DNA of 32,908 bases from Streptomyces mexicanus (GCF_902506575.1 NZ_LR732544.1:3853153-3886060), one strand, 5' to 3'. Counted from the first letter of the stretch, positions 1 through 8,815 are shown. Notes: a model not told the origin generated them from the sequence alone. Numbers and translations: made by a program.

Positions 1-31
1 GTGGTGGGGGCGTGGGTGCGGGTGCGGGCGG

Positions 32-658
32 TCAGCCGGTGGTCGTGCGGGATGTGCCGAGAGAGGAGCCGTAGCGATCCAGGATGCCCTCGACGGTCCT
101 CATCAGCCGGTTCCCCACCTGGTCGATGCTTCCGTTCTGCATACTGACCTGCGCGCCTTCCAGTACGAAGGTGATCTCGGCCGCGGCCTGCTCGGGATCG
201 CTCAGCCCGGCCTCCGCGCACATGCCGACCAGTCGGCGGGTCTGGTCCGCCTTGTGCTTCTCGATCACCTGCCGTGCGGGATGGGAGCGGTCGGGCAGCT
301 CGGCGAGGGAGTTGATGAAGGGGCAGCCCCGGTGCGAGATCGTCGGCAGTCCCTCGGCGATGAAGCGGGCCAGGCCGAGGATCTGCTCCTTGGGCCGGCC
401 GGGGTGTTCGGCCTCGGCCCGGTCGAAGGCCGCCTGGTAATCGGCGGCGACGATCCGCAGCCACTCCGCGACCAGCGCGTCCTTGGTCTCGAAGTGCCGG
501 TAGATCGCCATTTTGGTGGTCTCGGCCCTCTCGGCGATCGCCTGGACGCCGACGCGCTGGATCCCCTCGCTCTGGAACAGCTCTTCCGCTGCGTCGAGGA
601 TGCGCTCACGGGGCGGCAGTTTCGCCACCCTGCTCGGCCTGCCGGCGGTCGATGCCAT
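32..658 (-). CDS. TetR/AcrR-family transcriptional repressor
   Basis: This 208-residue protein has the classic TetR layout. An N-terminal helix-turn-helix at about residues 16-65 includes RILDAAEELF and the recognition region TTKMAIYRHF. An all-helical ligand-binding half with no recognisable effector signature follows; it contains the motif RGCPFINSLAEL seen in many TetR proteins of the YcdC/AcrR type. The gene diverges from an amidase gene, and the intergenic region carries a perfect 7-bp-arm palindrome (731-746), a likely site for autoregulation and amidase control. The family role (ligand-released dimeric repressor) is established knowledge; the amidase as target is inference from arrangement. 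The ATG at 658 is used because the conserved HTH starts only about 20 residues later. Confidence 0.9.
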   Translation of the reverse strand: MASTAGRPSRVAKLPPRERILDAAEELFQSEGIQRVGVQAIAERAETTKMAIYRHFETKDALVAEWLRIVAADYQAAFDRAEAEHPGRPKEQILGLARFIAEGLPTISHRGCPFINSLAELPDRSHPARQVIEKHKADQTRRLVGMCAEAGLSDPEQAAAEITFVLEGAQVSMQNGSIDQVGNRLMRTVEGILDRYGSSLGTSRTTTG

Positions 659-730
659 GACTTCTCCGTGACGTCCGGTCCTGTGTGGGCCTCCGCAAAC
701 CCACTGCTACGGTACCAGTCAGTTCCATGC

Positions 731-746
731 GATACCGTTCGGTATC
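731..746. promoter_or_regulatory. TetR-type operator palindrome
   Basis: GATACCG-TT-CGGTATC is a perfect inverted repeat with 7-bp arms and a 2-bp spacer. It lies between the divergent TetR gene (start 658) and amidase gene (start about 790). A further half-site (CGGTATCG) lies at 760-767. Position and symmetry fit an operator for the neighbouring TetR. A closely similar palindrome lies at 28442-28457 upstream of the acyl-CoA ligase. Binding is inferred, not shown. Confidence 0.7.
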
Positions 747-789
747 ACTAGAGACTCAACGGTATCGTCCTGTCCGGCTGGGAGTGACA

Positions 790-2274
790 GTGAAAATTTC
801 CGAGTACGTGAGCTTCGACGCGGTCGGGCTCGCGCAGCTGATGGCCACGGGCGAGGTGGCCCCCGCCGAAGTGGAAGCGGCCGCACGCGAGGCCGCGCAG
901 GCGGTCGATCCGCACATCAACGCCCTCGTGGAGACATGGCCGACCGACGACGCGCCCCGCCCCGGCAGCACACCGCTGGCCGGGGTCCCCTTCCTGATCA
1001 AGGACATCGCGGTCGCCATGGCCGGGAGGCGAATGGAGCTGGGCAGCCGTCTCGCACGGGGCAACGTCGCCGGCGCCGACTCCTCCCTGATGCTGCGCTT
1101 TCGCCGCGCCGGCCTCGTGACGTTCGGGCGGACCGCGACACCGGAGATGGCCTACAGCATCACCACGGAACCACTGCTGTACGGCGCGACCCGCAACCCG
1201 TGGGACATCGAGCGGAGCGCGGGCGGATCCAGCGGGGGCGCGGGCGCGGCCGTCGCTGCCGGAGTGGTCCCGATCGCCCACGCCACCGACGCCGCCGGCT
1301 CGCTGCGCATCCCCGCCGCCTGCAACGGCCTCTTCGGGCTGAAGCCCACCCGTGGCCGGGTCTCCATGGGCCCCGGCGCCGACGAGGTCTTCAACGGCCT
1401 GGCCGTGCACGGCAGCGTCAGCCGCACGGTACGCGACAGTGCGGTGCTGCTCGACCTGATCCGCGGCCCGGAACCGGGCGACCCCTACTTCGCCCAGGAG
1501 CCGTCCCGCCCCTACGCGCAGGAAGTCACCCGGACTCCGGGCCGGCTGCGGATCGGTGTCCTCGCCCAGGCGTGGGGCGGACGGCGCACCACCCCGCCCG
1601 TCGCCGACGCGCTCTCCCGCACCGTGCGTCTGCTCGCGTCCCTCGGCCATCAGGTGGAGGAGGCCGAGATCGGCCTCGGGGCCGACTGGGAGGAGTTCGT
1701 CCTGGCCAACGCCCGCCTGATGACGGCGAATCTGACCGCCCAGATCGACGAACTGGCTGCCGCCTTCGACCGGCCCGTCGACTCCTCGACCCTGGAGCCG
1801 CCCACCCTCGCCGGCTACCGCTACGGACAGCGGGTCAGCGCAGCCGAGTTCGTCACCGCTCTCACCATCCGGAACCGGGTCGCCCGAAGCCTCGCACGGT
1901 ACTTCGACACCCACGACATGCTGCTCACCCCGACCCTGCCGGAACTGCCCGTGCCCCTGGGCACCTACGCCGAGGGCGCACAGGCGCTGGACGGCCTGGG
2001 CTGGATCGACCGCATCAACGACCGCTCACCGTTCACCATGGTGTTCAACGTGGCGGGCACACCCGCCATGTCCGTGCCCGTGACGGCCGACGCCGAGACG
2101 GGGCTCCCGATCGGTATGCAGTTCGCCGCCGGCTACGGACGCGAAGGCCTCCTCTTCCGCCTCGCCGGCCAACTCGAACAGGCAAGCCCCTGGTCGGGCC
2201 GAACCCCCACGGTGTGGGCAGGGAGTCCTCCGCGAACAGGTCATGAGACCCGCGCCGATCAGGGCGGCTGCTGA
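790..2274 (+). CDS. Amidase (amidase-signature family)
   Basis: The product hydrolyses an amide bond using the Ser-cisSer-Lys triad of the amidase-signature family. The sequence shows the lysine region ([10 protein letters not shown]), the Gly/Ser-rich signature ([15 protein letters not shown]) and the nucleophile segment [17 protein letters not shown], where the canonical form is usually DTGGSIRIPA. At 494 residues the length is normal for the family. GTG at 790 is chosen because a GGAG ribosome-binding site lies 5 bases upstream and the reading frame before it runs through the operator region. An alternative GTG lies two codons earlier at 784. The gene diverges from a TetR regulator and ends at a strong hairpin shared with the convergent LacI gene. 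The substrate cannot be told from the sequence; GatA is unlikely because no GatB or GatC is nearby. Confidence 0.88.
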   Translation: MKISEYVSFDAVGLAQLMATGEVAPAEVEAAAREAAQAVDPHINALVETWPTDDAPRPGSTPLAGVPFLIKDIAVAMAGRRMELGSRLARGNVAGADSSLMLRFRRAGLVTFGRTATPEMAYSITTEPLLYGATRNPWDIERSAGGSSGGAGAAVAAGVVPIAHATDAAGSLRIPAACNGLFGLKPTRGRVSMGPGADEVFNGLAVHGSVSRTVRDSAVLLDLIRGPEPGDPYFAQEPSRPYAQEVTRTPGRLRIGVLAQAWGGRRTTPPVADALSRTVRLLASLGHQVEEAEIGLGADWEEFVLANARLMTANLTAQIDELAAAFDRPVDSSTLEPPTLAGYRYGQRVSAAEFVTALTIRNRVARSLARYFDTHDMLLTPTLPELPVPLGTYAEGAQALDGLGWIDRINDRSPFTMVFNVAGTPAMSVPVTADAETGLPIGMQFAAGYGREGLLFRLAGQLEQASPWSGRTPTVWAGSPPRTGHETRADQGGC

Positions 2275-2315
2275 GGTCCATGACGCCGCCCCCGGTGTTG
2301 GCTCGCCCCGGTGCC

Positions 2316-2369
2316 GCGGGCGTCCCTGACCGCCCGGACCGCGCGCCGCGGCCGGTCAGGGACGCCCGC
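2316..2369. terminator. Bidirectional terminator hairpin
   Basis: A perfect 17-bp stem (2316-2332 pairing with 2353-2369) with a 20-base loop lies between the convergent amidase and LacI genes and overlaps the LacI stop codon. GC-rich hairpins without a long T run are usual terminators in Streptomyces. The symmetry would serve both strands. Confidence 0.75.
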
Positions 2370-3375
2370 CGGTGCTTTCCCGCACGGCCAGCCGGTGGCC
2401 GACGATGTGGTCGGCGGTGTCCTCGGTGCCCGGCCGGTCGATCCGGTCGAGCAGCAGGGACACCGCGATGTCCGCGATGGCCTCTTTGTCGGGAGCGATG
2501 GTGGTGAGGCTGGGCACGCTGAAGCGTGCGGCCTCGATGTCGTCGAACCCGACCACGTCGAGGTCGTCCGGGGCGCGCAGACCGGCCTCGTGCAGGGCGC
2601 GCAGGGCGCCGAGGGCGAGGTGGTCGTTCAGGCACAGCAGGGCGTCCGGGCGGGGCCGCCGGCCGAGCAGGGCGGCCGCGGCCCGGGCGCCGTCCTGCCA
2701 GTGGTACTGCTCGACGGGGACGACCAGGTCCTGTCGGAACGGGATCCGGGCGGCCCGGAGTGCCATCTGGTAGCCCTTGGTGCGCAGCCTGTCGGTGCCC
2801 TGCCGGCCTCTCAGCGCGCCGCCGACGACCGCGATGGTGCGTCGTCCCCGGACGAGCAGGTGCTCCGTGGCCTCGCGGGCGGCGGCGACGTTGTCGATGC
2901 CCACGTGGTCCACCGCTCCCGGGGCTTGGCGCTCCCCGAGGAGCACGACAGGCAGCCGTGTGTCCCGTGTGGCGAGGTCGCGCGGCGTCAGCGACAGCGG
3001 GCTGAGGATGACTCCGTCGGTGAACTGGGCGTCGAACCCGTGCAGAGCGGACAGTTCCCGCTCGCGCACCGCACCGGTCTGGTGCAGCAGAACGGTGCGG
3101 CCGCGCCGGTCCGCGGCGGCCATGACGTGCTTGGCCAGCTCGGAGAAGTAGGCGACGTCCAGTTCCGGCACCGCCAGCGTGATCATGCCGGTGCGCCCCT
3201 GGCGCAGCTGCCGGCCGGCGAGGTTGACCCGGTACCCCAGGGCCTCGATGGCCTCCCGCACGGCGGCCCGGGTGTGCTCCGAGACGTGCTCGAAGTCGTT
3301 GATCACGTTGGAGACCGTCTTGGGGGAGACGCCGGCGTACTCCGCAACGTCCTTGATCCTCGGCCTGGTCGCCAC
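2356..3375 (-). CDS. LacI-family sugar-responsive repressor
   Basis: This 339-residue regulator has an N-terminal LacI helix-turn-helix and hinge (IKDVAEYAGVSPKTVSNVIN, then residues ending in GYRVN). A periplasmic-binding-protein-like effector domain follows, with DVVGFDDIEAARF near the C-terminus and a typical end (SLTTIAPDKEAIADIA). The GTG at 3375 is preceded by GGAAGGAAG on the minus strand; GTG at 3381 is an alternative. It lies 38 bases after the GH2 stop codon, so the two are probably co-transcribed. Twin palindromes at 5338-5352 and 5449-5463 in the divergent promoter region have the central CG step typical of LacI operators. It therefore probably represses both the glycosidase operon and the transporter until a sugar binds. 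The inducing sugar is not identifiable. Confidence 0.92.
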   Translation of the reverse strand: MATRPRIKDVAEYAGVSPKTVSNVINDFEHVSEHTRAAVREAIEALGYRVNLAGRQLRQGRTGMITLAVPELDVAYFSELAKHVMAAADRRGRTVLLHQTGAVRERELSALHGFDAQFTDGVILSPLSLTPRDLATRDTRLPVVLLGERQAPGAVDHVGIDNVAAAREATEHLLVRGRRTIAVVGGALRGRQGTDRLRTKGYQMALRAARIPFRQDLVVPVEQYHWQDGARAAAALLGRRPRPDALLCLNDHLALGALRALHEAGLRAPDDLDVVGFDDIEAARFSVPSLTTIAPDKEAIADIAVSLLLDRIDRPGTEDTADHIVGHRLAVRESTGGRP

Positions 3376-3413
3376 GCTCACTTCCTTCCGCTCCGGTGGG
3401 ATCCTATCGGCGA

Positions 3414-5261
3414 TCAGGAGGCGGACGGGTGCTCCGGCTTCTCGTCGGGGCCGGGCTGTGCGCCGGTGACGATGCGCCGGATCGTCTCCAACGGCAGTTT
3501 CGGTGAACCGTCCGCGTACAGCAGGCCGTTGGTCTCCTGGGCGGTGTCCATGAACTGCGTGTAGCAGAAGCCGGCCACGACCGGGCTGGCGTGCAGCGCA
3601 CCGAAGAGGTCGCCCAGCAGGGCCGCGTACTGCGCCTCGGAGCCGGTCCGGGTGTACGTGAAGGCGTCGTCGTCGGCGCGTACCGACAGACCGCCGAACT
3701 CGGTGATCATCAAGGGGGCGGTGCCGTCGGCGTAGCGCTGCCGTTGCCCGGCGCCGACCGACAGCACACGTCCCTGCGGGCCGGGGCCGGTGAGCAGTCG
3801 GTCGAACGCGGCGGCGTCGCCGTAGCGCCGGGTGAGTTCGGCGGGGTCGGAGGAGTAGTCGTGCACGCCGAGGATGTCGCTGTCGGTGTGCTCCCAGCCC
3901 TCGTTGGACATCACCGGTCGGGTCGGGTCCAGGGCGCGCGTGAGGTTGGCCAGGGCGAGGGAGTAGTGCCGCTGCGCGGGGTCGTGGGGGATGTCCGAGG
4001 CGCCCCAGCTCTCGTTGAGCGGCACCCAGGTGACGATCGACGGGTGGCTGCGGTCGCGGCGCACCATCTCCAGCCACTCGCGGGTCAGCAGCTCCACGGC
4101 CTCGGCGCCGAACTCGTACGCCGCCCCGGTCTCGCCCCACACCAGCAGGCCCAGCCGGTCGGCCCAGTACAGGAAGCGCGGATCTTCGGCCTTCTGGTGG
4201 ATGCGCACGGCGTTGAAACCCATCGCCTTGATCAGCTCCACCTCGCGGCGCAGTTCCGCCGTGCCCGCGTTGGCGATCAGGGTGTCGGGGCGGTACCCCT
4301 GGTTGAGCACCGAACGCACGTAATAGGGGCGCCCGTTCAGCAGGAAGGCGCCGCGGCCGACACCCGCGCTGCGCAGGCCCACGTAGCTGTCCACCGTGTC
4401 GAGCACCGCGCGCGTCCCGGTGTCGCGCACGGTCACCCGTGCGTCCAGCAGGGTCGGCCGCTCCGGGCTCCACAGCAGCTGCTCGCGGTCGATGCCGTTG
4501 CGCAGGGCGGGGACGACGAGGTCGATCCGGCTGCGCGGGGTGTGTACGGTGCTGGTGCTCTCGGCCAGCACCTCGCCGTCGTGGCTCAGCACGATCTCCA
4601 CGCTCACCGGGGCGTCCGGCACCCGGGCCAGGGTGACCTCGGCCAGCACGCCGCGCGCCGGATCGGGGATCCAGGCCAGGTCGGCGACGTGCTGAGCGGA
4701 GACCGTCTCGGCCCACACGGTCTGCCAGATGCCGGTGGTCCGCTCGTACCAGACCTCGTGCGGCCGGTCCTGCCAGTCCTGCTTGCCACGCGGTTGCGCG
4801 AGGTCGGCCGGCCGGTCCTCGGCCCGCACGACGAGCAGGTGCTCGTCGGCACCGGGTCGCAGCGCGTGGGTGACGTCGGCGGTGAAGGGGGTCTGACCTC
4901 CCACGTGTTCGGCCACCAGCCGGCCGTCCAGCCACACCTTCGCCCGGTGGTCGACGGCCCCGAAGTGCACGAGCGCCCGTCGGCCGTCGCCGACCGCGAG
5001 GACGTCGTGGGGTATGCGGCGGCGGTACCAGACCACCGCGTGCGGCGCGGTCTCGCCGATGCCGGAGGCGGGGGACTCGGGCGGGAACGGAACCGTGATC
5101 TCGCGGTCGAACGCGCCGGTCACCCCCTCGGCGAACCACTCGGCGCCCTCGCCCTCGTCGGCGTCGTCGTAGCCGAACTCCCAGACGCCGTCGAGGCTGT
5201 GCCACCGCTCCCGCTGCAGGATCGGCCTCGGATACGTCCCGTCCTGCTCGCTCACCCTCAC
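3414..5261 (-). CDS. Glycoside hydrolase family 2 enzyme (beta-galactosidase/beta-glucuronidase type)
   Basis: This is a 615-residue GH2 enzyme. An N-terminal jelly-roll sugar-binding domain (WHSLDGVWEF near residue 20, VWYRRRI near 80) is followed by an Ig-like domain at about 190-295 and a TIM barrel from about 305. The acid/base glutamate is in WVPLNESWG (E417) and the nucleophile in MITEFGG (E521). Both catalytic residues are intact. There is no signal peptide, so it is probably cytoplasmic and acts on sugars brought in by the divergent ABC importer. The start is GTG 5261, 4 bases after GGAGG; GTG 5255 is an equally possible start with a longer spacing. It heads a two-gene operon with the LacI gene. 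GH2 members cleave beta-galactosides, beta-glucuronides or beta-mannosides; I cannot choose from motifs alone. Confidence 0.92.
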   Translation of the reverse strand: MRVSEQDGTYPRPILQRERWHSLDGVWEFGYDDADEGEGAEWFAEGVTGAFDREITVPFPPESPASGIGETAPHAVVWYRRRIPHDVLAVGDGRRALVHFGAVDHRAKVWLDGRLVAEHVGGQTPFTADVTHALRPGADEHLLVVRAEDRPADLAQPRGKQDWQDRPHEVWYERTTGIWQTVWAETVSAQHVADLAWIPDPARGVLAEVTLARVPDAPVSVEIVLSHDGEVLAESTSTVHTPRSRIDLVVPALRNGIDREQLLWSPERPTLLDARVTVRDTGTRAVLDTVDSYVGLRSAGVGRGAFLLNGRPYYVRSVLNQGYRPDTLIANAGTAELRREVELIKAMGFNAVRIHQKAEDPRFLYWADRLGLLVWGETGAAYEFGAEAVELLTREWLEMVRRDRSHPSIVTWVPLNESWGASDIPHDPAQRHYSLALANLTRALDPTRPVMSNEGWEHTDSDILGVHDYSSDPAELTRRYGDAAAFDRLLTGPGPQGRVLSVGAGQRQRYADGTAPLMITEFGGLSVRADDDAFTYTRTGSEAQYAALLGDLFGALHASPVVAGFCYTQFMDTAQETNGLLYADGSPKLPLETIRRIVTGAQPGPDEKPEHPSAS

Positions 5262-5337
5262 GGATCCTCCTTCTGCCGTCCGGAGATACCCGGCGACGGC
5301 GTTCCACGGGTCGAAGTGCTGACATCATGAGTGATCA

Positions 5338-5352
5338 TTTACATCGATGCAA
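5338..5352. promoter_or_regulatory. LacI-type operator O1
   Basis: TTTACATCGATGCAA contains the 8-bp palindrome CATCGATG centred on a CG step, as LacI-family operators usually have. It lies about 77 bases upstream of the GH2 start and is the exact reverse complement of the site at 5449-5463. The two centres are 110 bp apart. Confidence 0.8.
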
Positions 5353-5448
5353 GGCCGGATCGGATGTCGACGTGGGTGTCGTCGGCGTGATGCGGCCGCA
5401 GTATCGGGGAGGGGTGGATCGACGAGCAGACTTCTTCCGGACGATCTA

Positions 5449-5463
5449 TTGCATCGATGTAAA
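5449..5463. promoter_or_regulatory. LacI-type operator O2
   Basis: TTGCATCGATGTAAA is the exact 15-base reverse complement of O1. It lies about 58 bases upstream of the binding-lipoprotein start. The divergent placement suggests that one repressor controls both transcription units, possibly with looping between the sites. Confidence 0.8.
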
Positions 5464-5521
5464 GCGTGTGTCAGGGTCTGCGCCATCGAGGCCACATCGA
5501 ATCAACGAGGTGCACAGCCCT

Positions 5522-6865
5522 ATGAGTGGAGCGATGGCGCGCCGGCGGCTCCTGGCCCTCGGCGGTGGACTTGCCCTGACCGGGGGGCTCGCGGCATGTT
5601 CCTCCCCGCTCGCCTCCGGTCTGACCGGCTCCCAGCCGGACACCGCGGACGTCATCTTCTGGAACCTGTTCACCGGTGGTGACGGCGCCAACATGGTGGT
5701 GATGGAGGACCGGTTCAAGAAGACCCACCCAGGGACGTCGGTCGAAGCCACCGTCCTCGCCTGGGGCAACCCCTACTACACGAAACTGGCCCTGGCCACC
5801 GCGAGCGGGACGCCCCCGGACGTCGGCATCGCTCACCTGTCGCGGCTCCCGCTGCTGGCCGCGTCCGGCCTGCTGGAGCCGATCGAGCAGGCCGGCCTCG
5901 GTGAACTGGGCGTCACCGCGGACAAGTTCACCCCCGCGGCCTGGCGCAAGGCCACGGTGGACGGGACCGTGTACGCGGTGCCCCTGGACACCCACCCCTT
6001 CGTCCTCTACTACAACGTCGACCTGGCTCGCAGGGCGGGCCTTCTCGACTCCGGCGGCGACGGCCTCGTTCCGCTCAAGGGCGCGCAGGACTTCCTGGCG
6101 GCGGTCAAGGCGATGAAGACCGCGGGCGGCGCCCAGTACGGAGCGGTGATGTCGATCACCGCCGACCCGTCGACGGCGTGGCGCTACTTCAGCATGATCT
6201 ACTCCGGCCTGGCGGGTCCGGTCGTCACGGACTCCGGCACCAGGATCGACCTCGACGGCGAGGCGGGCCAGGAGACCATCGCCTTCATGCAGAGGCTCAC
6301 CGGCACTGGCCTGATGCCCGGAAACCTCAACGGTTCCGGTGCCAACGCGCTGTTCAGCACGGGCAAGGCGGGCTTCCTGTTCGACGGCGAGTGGCAGATC
6401 CCGTCGTACCGGCAGGTCAAGGGTCTGCGCTTCGACGTCGTGCCGTTCCCGGCGCTGCTGGGCCCCGAACCGGTCGCGTACGCCGACTCGCACGCCCTGG
6501 TCGTCCCGCGGAACGAGGCGCGCTCGCGGGCCCGCACCCGGAACGCGGCGCTGTTCATCAGGAGTCTGCTCGACAACAGCGCCGTGTGGGCCGAGGGCGG
6601 GCACATCCCCGCCTGGCTGCCGACCCAGCGCAGCAAGGCGTTCCTCGACCAGTCGCCGCAGCGCCACTACGTACGGGCCGCGTTCAACGCCCAGTACGAT
6701 CCCGCGGCCTGGTACACCGGCGCCGGATCGGACTTCCAGAGCGTCGTGGGCGGAACGATCATCGAGGCCCTCGCCGGGCGGCTCACACCCAAGGGCGCGG
6801 TGCCGACCCTGCGTTCCGACCTGAAGCGGTTCACCACGGCCCGACCGCCGGTCACGATGAAGTAG
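5522..6865 (+). CDS. ABC transporter sugar-binding lipoprotein
   Basis: This 447-residue extracellular solute-binding protein of the carbohydrate (CUT1-type) family captures sugar outside the cell and delivers it to the two permeases that follow. The N-terminus has an arginine cluster (ARRRLLALGGG), a hydrophobic stretch and a lipobox LAAC at residues 25-28. It should be exported, possibly by Tat, and lipid-anchored. The mature part starts with DVIFWNLFTGGDG, typical of the family. ATG 5522 is chosen since GAGG lies 11 bases upstream; ATG 5534 is an alternative start that also keeps the signal peptide. It is the first gene of a three-gene transporter operon, divergent from GH2-LacI and carrying operator O2 in its leader. 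The specific sugar is unknown; a substrate of the linked GH2 enzyme is the natural guess. Confidence 0.92.
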   Translation: MSGAMARRRLLALGGGLALTGGLAACSSPLASGLTGSQPDTADVIFWNLFTGGDGANMVVMEDRFKKTHPGTSVEATVLAWGNPYYTKLALATASGTPPDVGIAHLSRLPLLAASGLLEPIEQAGLGELGVTADKFTPAAWRKATVDGTVYAVPLDTHPFVLYYNVDLARRAGLLDSGGDGLVPLKGAQDFLAAVKAMKTAGGAQYGAVMSITADPSTAWRYFSMIYSGLAGPVVTDSGTRIDLDGEAGQETIAFMQRLTGTGLMPGNLNGSGANALFSTGKAGFLFDGEWQIPSYRQVKGLRFDVVPFPALLGPEPVAYADSHALVVPRNEARSRARTRNAALFIRSLLDNSAVWAEGGHIPAWLPTQRSKAFLDQSPQRHYVRAAFNAQYDPAAWYTGAGSDFQSVVGGTIIEALAGRLTPKGAVPTLRSDLKRFTTARPPVTMK

Positions 6866-6878
6866 GAGGCAGTCCACC

Positions 6879-7823
6879 ATGACGACCGTCGTCCCGACGC
6901 GACCGGCACCCACGGCGTCCGCCGCGGGAGTGCCGACCGGCCGGCCGCCCCGCTCCGAACGCCGGGCCGGTGTGCTGCTCACCGCCCCCTTCCTCGTGAT
7001 CTACCTGGTGTTCCTGGTCGGCCCGCTGCTCGTGGGCGTGGTGCTGAGCTTCTTCAACACCACCACCGTCAAGAGCGGCCTGGGCGAGTGGGTCGGCCTG
7101 TCGAACTACGCCGAGGTGGTCACCGACCCGCAGTTCTGGGACGCGATGTGGCACTCGGTGCTCTTCACCCTGCTGACCACACCCCCGCTGGTCGTCCTGG
7201 CGCTGGCCGGCGCCATCCTCGCCTCCCGTGTGCGGCGCGGCCGGGTCTTCTACCGCCTGGCGTTCTTCGCGCCGTACGTGGTGCCGTCGTCCGTCGTCGC
7301 GCTGATCTTCCTGTGGATGTACACCCCGGAGATCGGGCTCGTCCCCAAGGTCCTCGGCGCGGTCGGACTGCCGGTGCCCGACTTCCTCGGCAGCACCTCG
7401 GGCGGCTGGACCGCCGTGACGCTGATGACCCTGTGGTGGACCTTCGGCTTCAACTTCGTCCTCTACACCGCCGCGATCCAGGACGTACCGCCGGACGTCT
7501 ACGAGGCGGCGGCCATCGACGGCGCAGGACCCTGGCAGCAGATCCGCCACATCACGGTGCCGCTGCTCGGCCGGACCACCAGCCTGGTGCTGATCCTGCA
7601 GATCCTCGCCTCGCTCAAGGTCTTCGACCAGATCTACCTGCTTCTGGCCGGCGGCCCCGACCAGTCCACCCGCCCGGTCATCGAGTACATCTACGACACC
7701 GGCTTCACCTCCTACCGGGGCGGCTACGGCGCCGCCGCCACCATCGTGTATTTCGTCGTCATCGTCGCGGTCTCGGCGGCCTGGTACGGGCTGCGCCGCC
7801 GCGCGACCGGCACCGCGGCCTGA
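6879..7823 (+). CDS. ABC sugar permease, MalF/UgpA type
   Basis: This 314-residue inner-membrane permease has a short cytoplasmic N-terminus followed by about six hydrophobic helices, starting with VLLTAPFLVIYLVFLVGPLL. The EAA loop that contacts the ATPase is present (YEAAAIDGAGPWQQIRHITVP). It starts at ATG 6879, 10 bases after AGGAGG, and only 13 bases after the binding-protein stop codon. It forms a heterodimer with the next gene product. No ATP-binding subunit is encoded in the window. In Streptomyces a shared ATPase (MsiK) energises several such sugar importers, so dependence on a remote ATPase is likely, by inference. Confidence 0.93.
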   Translation: MTTVVPTRPAPTASAAGVPTGRPPRSERRAGVLLTAPFLVIYLVFLVGPLLVGVVLSFFNTTTVKSGLGEWVGLSNYAEVVTDPQFWDAMWHSVLFTLLTTPPLVVLALAGAILASRVRRGRVFYRLAFFAPYVVPSSVVALIFLWMYTPEIGLVPKVLGAVGLPVPDFLGSTSGGWTAVTLMTLWWTFGFNFVLYTAAIQDVPPDVYEAAAIDGAGPWQQIRHITVPLLGRTTSLVLILQILASLKVFDQIYLLLAGGPDQSTRPVIEYIYDTGFTSYRGGYGAAATIVYFVVIVAVSAAWYGLRRRATGTAA

Positions 7824-7834
7824 GCGGAGGATCC

Positions 7835-8707
7835 ATGACCACCATCACCCAGCCGCGGCCGACCGCGGCGAAGGGCGCGCCGGCGGCCGTCGGGGCCAAG
7901 CTGTTCAACCGCCTGTGCGCCGTGTGCCTGACCTTGTTCGCCCTGATCTGGCTGGTGCCGTTCTTCTGGGCGATCGCCACCTCCCTGCGCTCGGACGGAT
8001 CGATCACCCAGAAACCGACCTCGCCGTTCGCCGGCGGATGGTCCCTGCGCGCCTACTCCTATGCCTGGGACACCTATCCGATCGGCACCTGGTACCTCAA
8101 CAGCCTGGTCATCTCGGCCCTCGCCGTGATCTTCACCGTGGCCTTCTGCTCGATGGCCGGTTTCGCGCTGGCCTTCCTGCGCTACCGCGGCCGGGCCGCG
8201 GTGCTGGCCCTGGCCGCCGCGGGGCTGATGCTGCCGAGCGAGGCGCTGGTGCTGCCGCAGTTCATCGAGTACCGGTCCTTCCACCTGCTCGGCACGTTCT
8301 GGGCCCTGATCCTGCCGTCCGTCGCCGCGCCGATCGCCGTATTCGTCTTCCAGTCGTTCTTCCGCGGCATCCCCGTGGCGCTGATCGAGGCGGCCCGCAT
8401 CGACGGGGCGAGCTGGTGGCGGATCTACGCGAGGGTCTGCATGCCGCTGTGCCGTCCCGCCCTGTCCACGGTCGCCATCCTGACGTTCATCACCACCTGG
8501 AACTCCTTCCTCTGGCCGCTCCTCGTCCTCAGCCAGACCAAGTCCCAGACCGTCCCGGTGGGCCTGGCCTCCCTGCTCAGCAACACCAACATCCAGTACG
8601 CCGAGGTGATGGCCTCCTCGGTCCTGGGATTCCTCCCGCTGATCGCGGTGTTCCTGGTCTTCCAGCGGCAGATCGTGCAGGGAGTCGCCACGACGGGCAT
8701 CAAGTAG
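7835..8707 (+). CDS. ABC sugar permease, MalG/UgpE type
   Basis: This 290-residue permease is the partner of the preceding one, with six predicted membrane helices and the EAA loop (IEAARIDGASWWRIYARVCMP). ATG 7835 is preceded by GCGGAGG with a 4-base spacing and comes 11 bases after the upstream stop codon. The open frame extends further 5' but overlaps the first permease and is not coding there. It ends the operon. Downstream sequence is degraded rather than containing the expected ATPase or further sugar genes. Confidence 0.93.
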   Translation: MTTITQPRPTAAKGAPAAVGAKLFNRLCAVCLTLFALIWLVPFFWAIATSLRSDGSITQKPTSPFAGGWSLRAYSYAWDTYPIGTWYLNSLVISALAVIFTVAFCSMAGFALAFLRYRGRAAVLALAAAGLMLPSEALVLPQFIEYRSFHLLGTFWALILPSVAAPIAVFVFQSFFRGIPVALIEAARIDGASWWRIYARVCMPLCRPALSTVAILTFITTWNSFLWPLLVLSQTKSQTVPVGLASLLSNTNIQYAEVMASSVLGFLPLIAVFLVFQRQIVQGVATTGIK

Positions 8708-8749
8708 GGCCGGCGGGGCGGGGCGCGCCGGGCGGGAACTCTCCCGTTC

Positions 8750-8815
8750 GTGCGCCATCACATCAACGTGCTCGGCCGGTACTCCTTCCATCTCCCCGAT
8801 CCGGAAGCTGAGCGT
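8750..8815 (+). pseudogene. Possible Tn3-family transposase C-terminal remnant
   Basis: About 20 codons read RHHINVLGRYSFHLPDP, which resembles the C-terminal end of actinobacterial Tn3-family transposases (HIN..GRYSF). There is no catalytic domain, inverted repeat or resolvase nearby, and the frame runs straight into the oxidoreductase remnant. Recognition rests on one short motif from memory, so this is a tentative call. Confidence 0.35.

Noticed and set aside
2356..5328. A 990-codon minus-strand open frame that appears to fuse LacI to a long upstream protein
   Set aside because: Only its last 339 codons encode the LacI protein. The rest overlaps the GH2 gene out of frame and is Arg/Ala/Pro/Gly-rich shadow coding typical of high-GC DNA.
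8708..8745. Terminator after the permease operon
   Set aside because: Only a 5-bp stem (CGGGA/TCCCG) could be found, too short to call in DNA of this composition.
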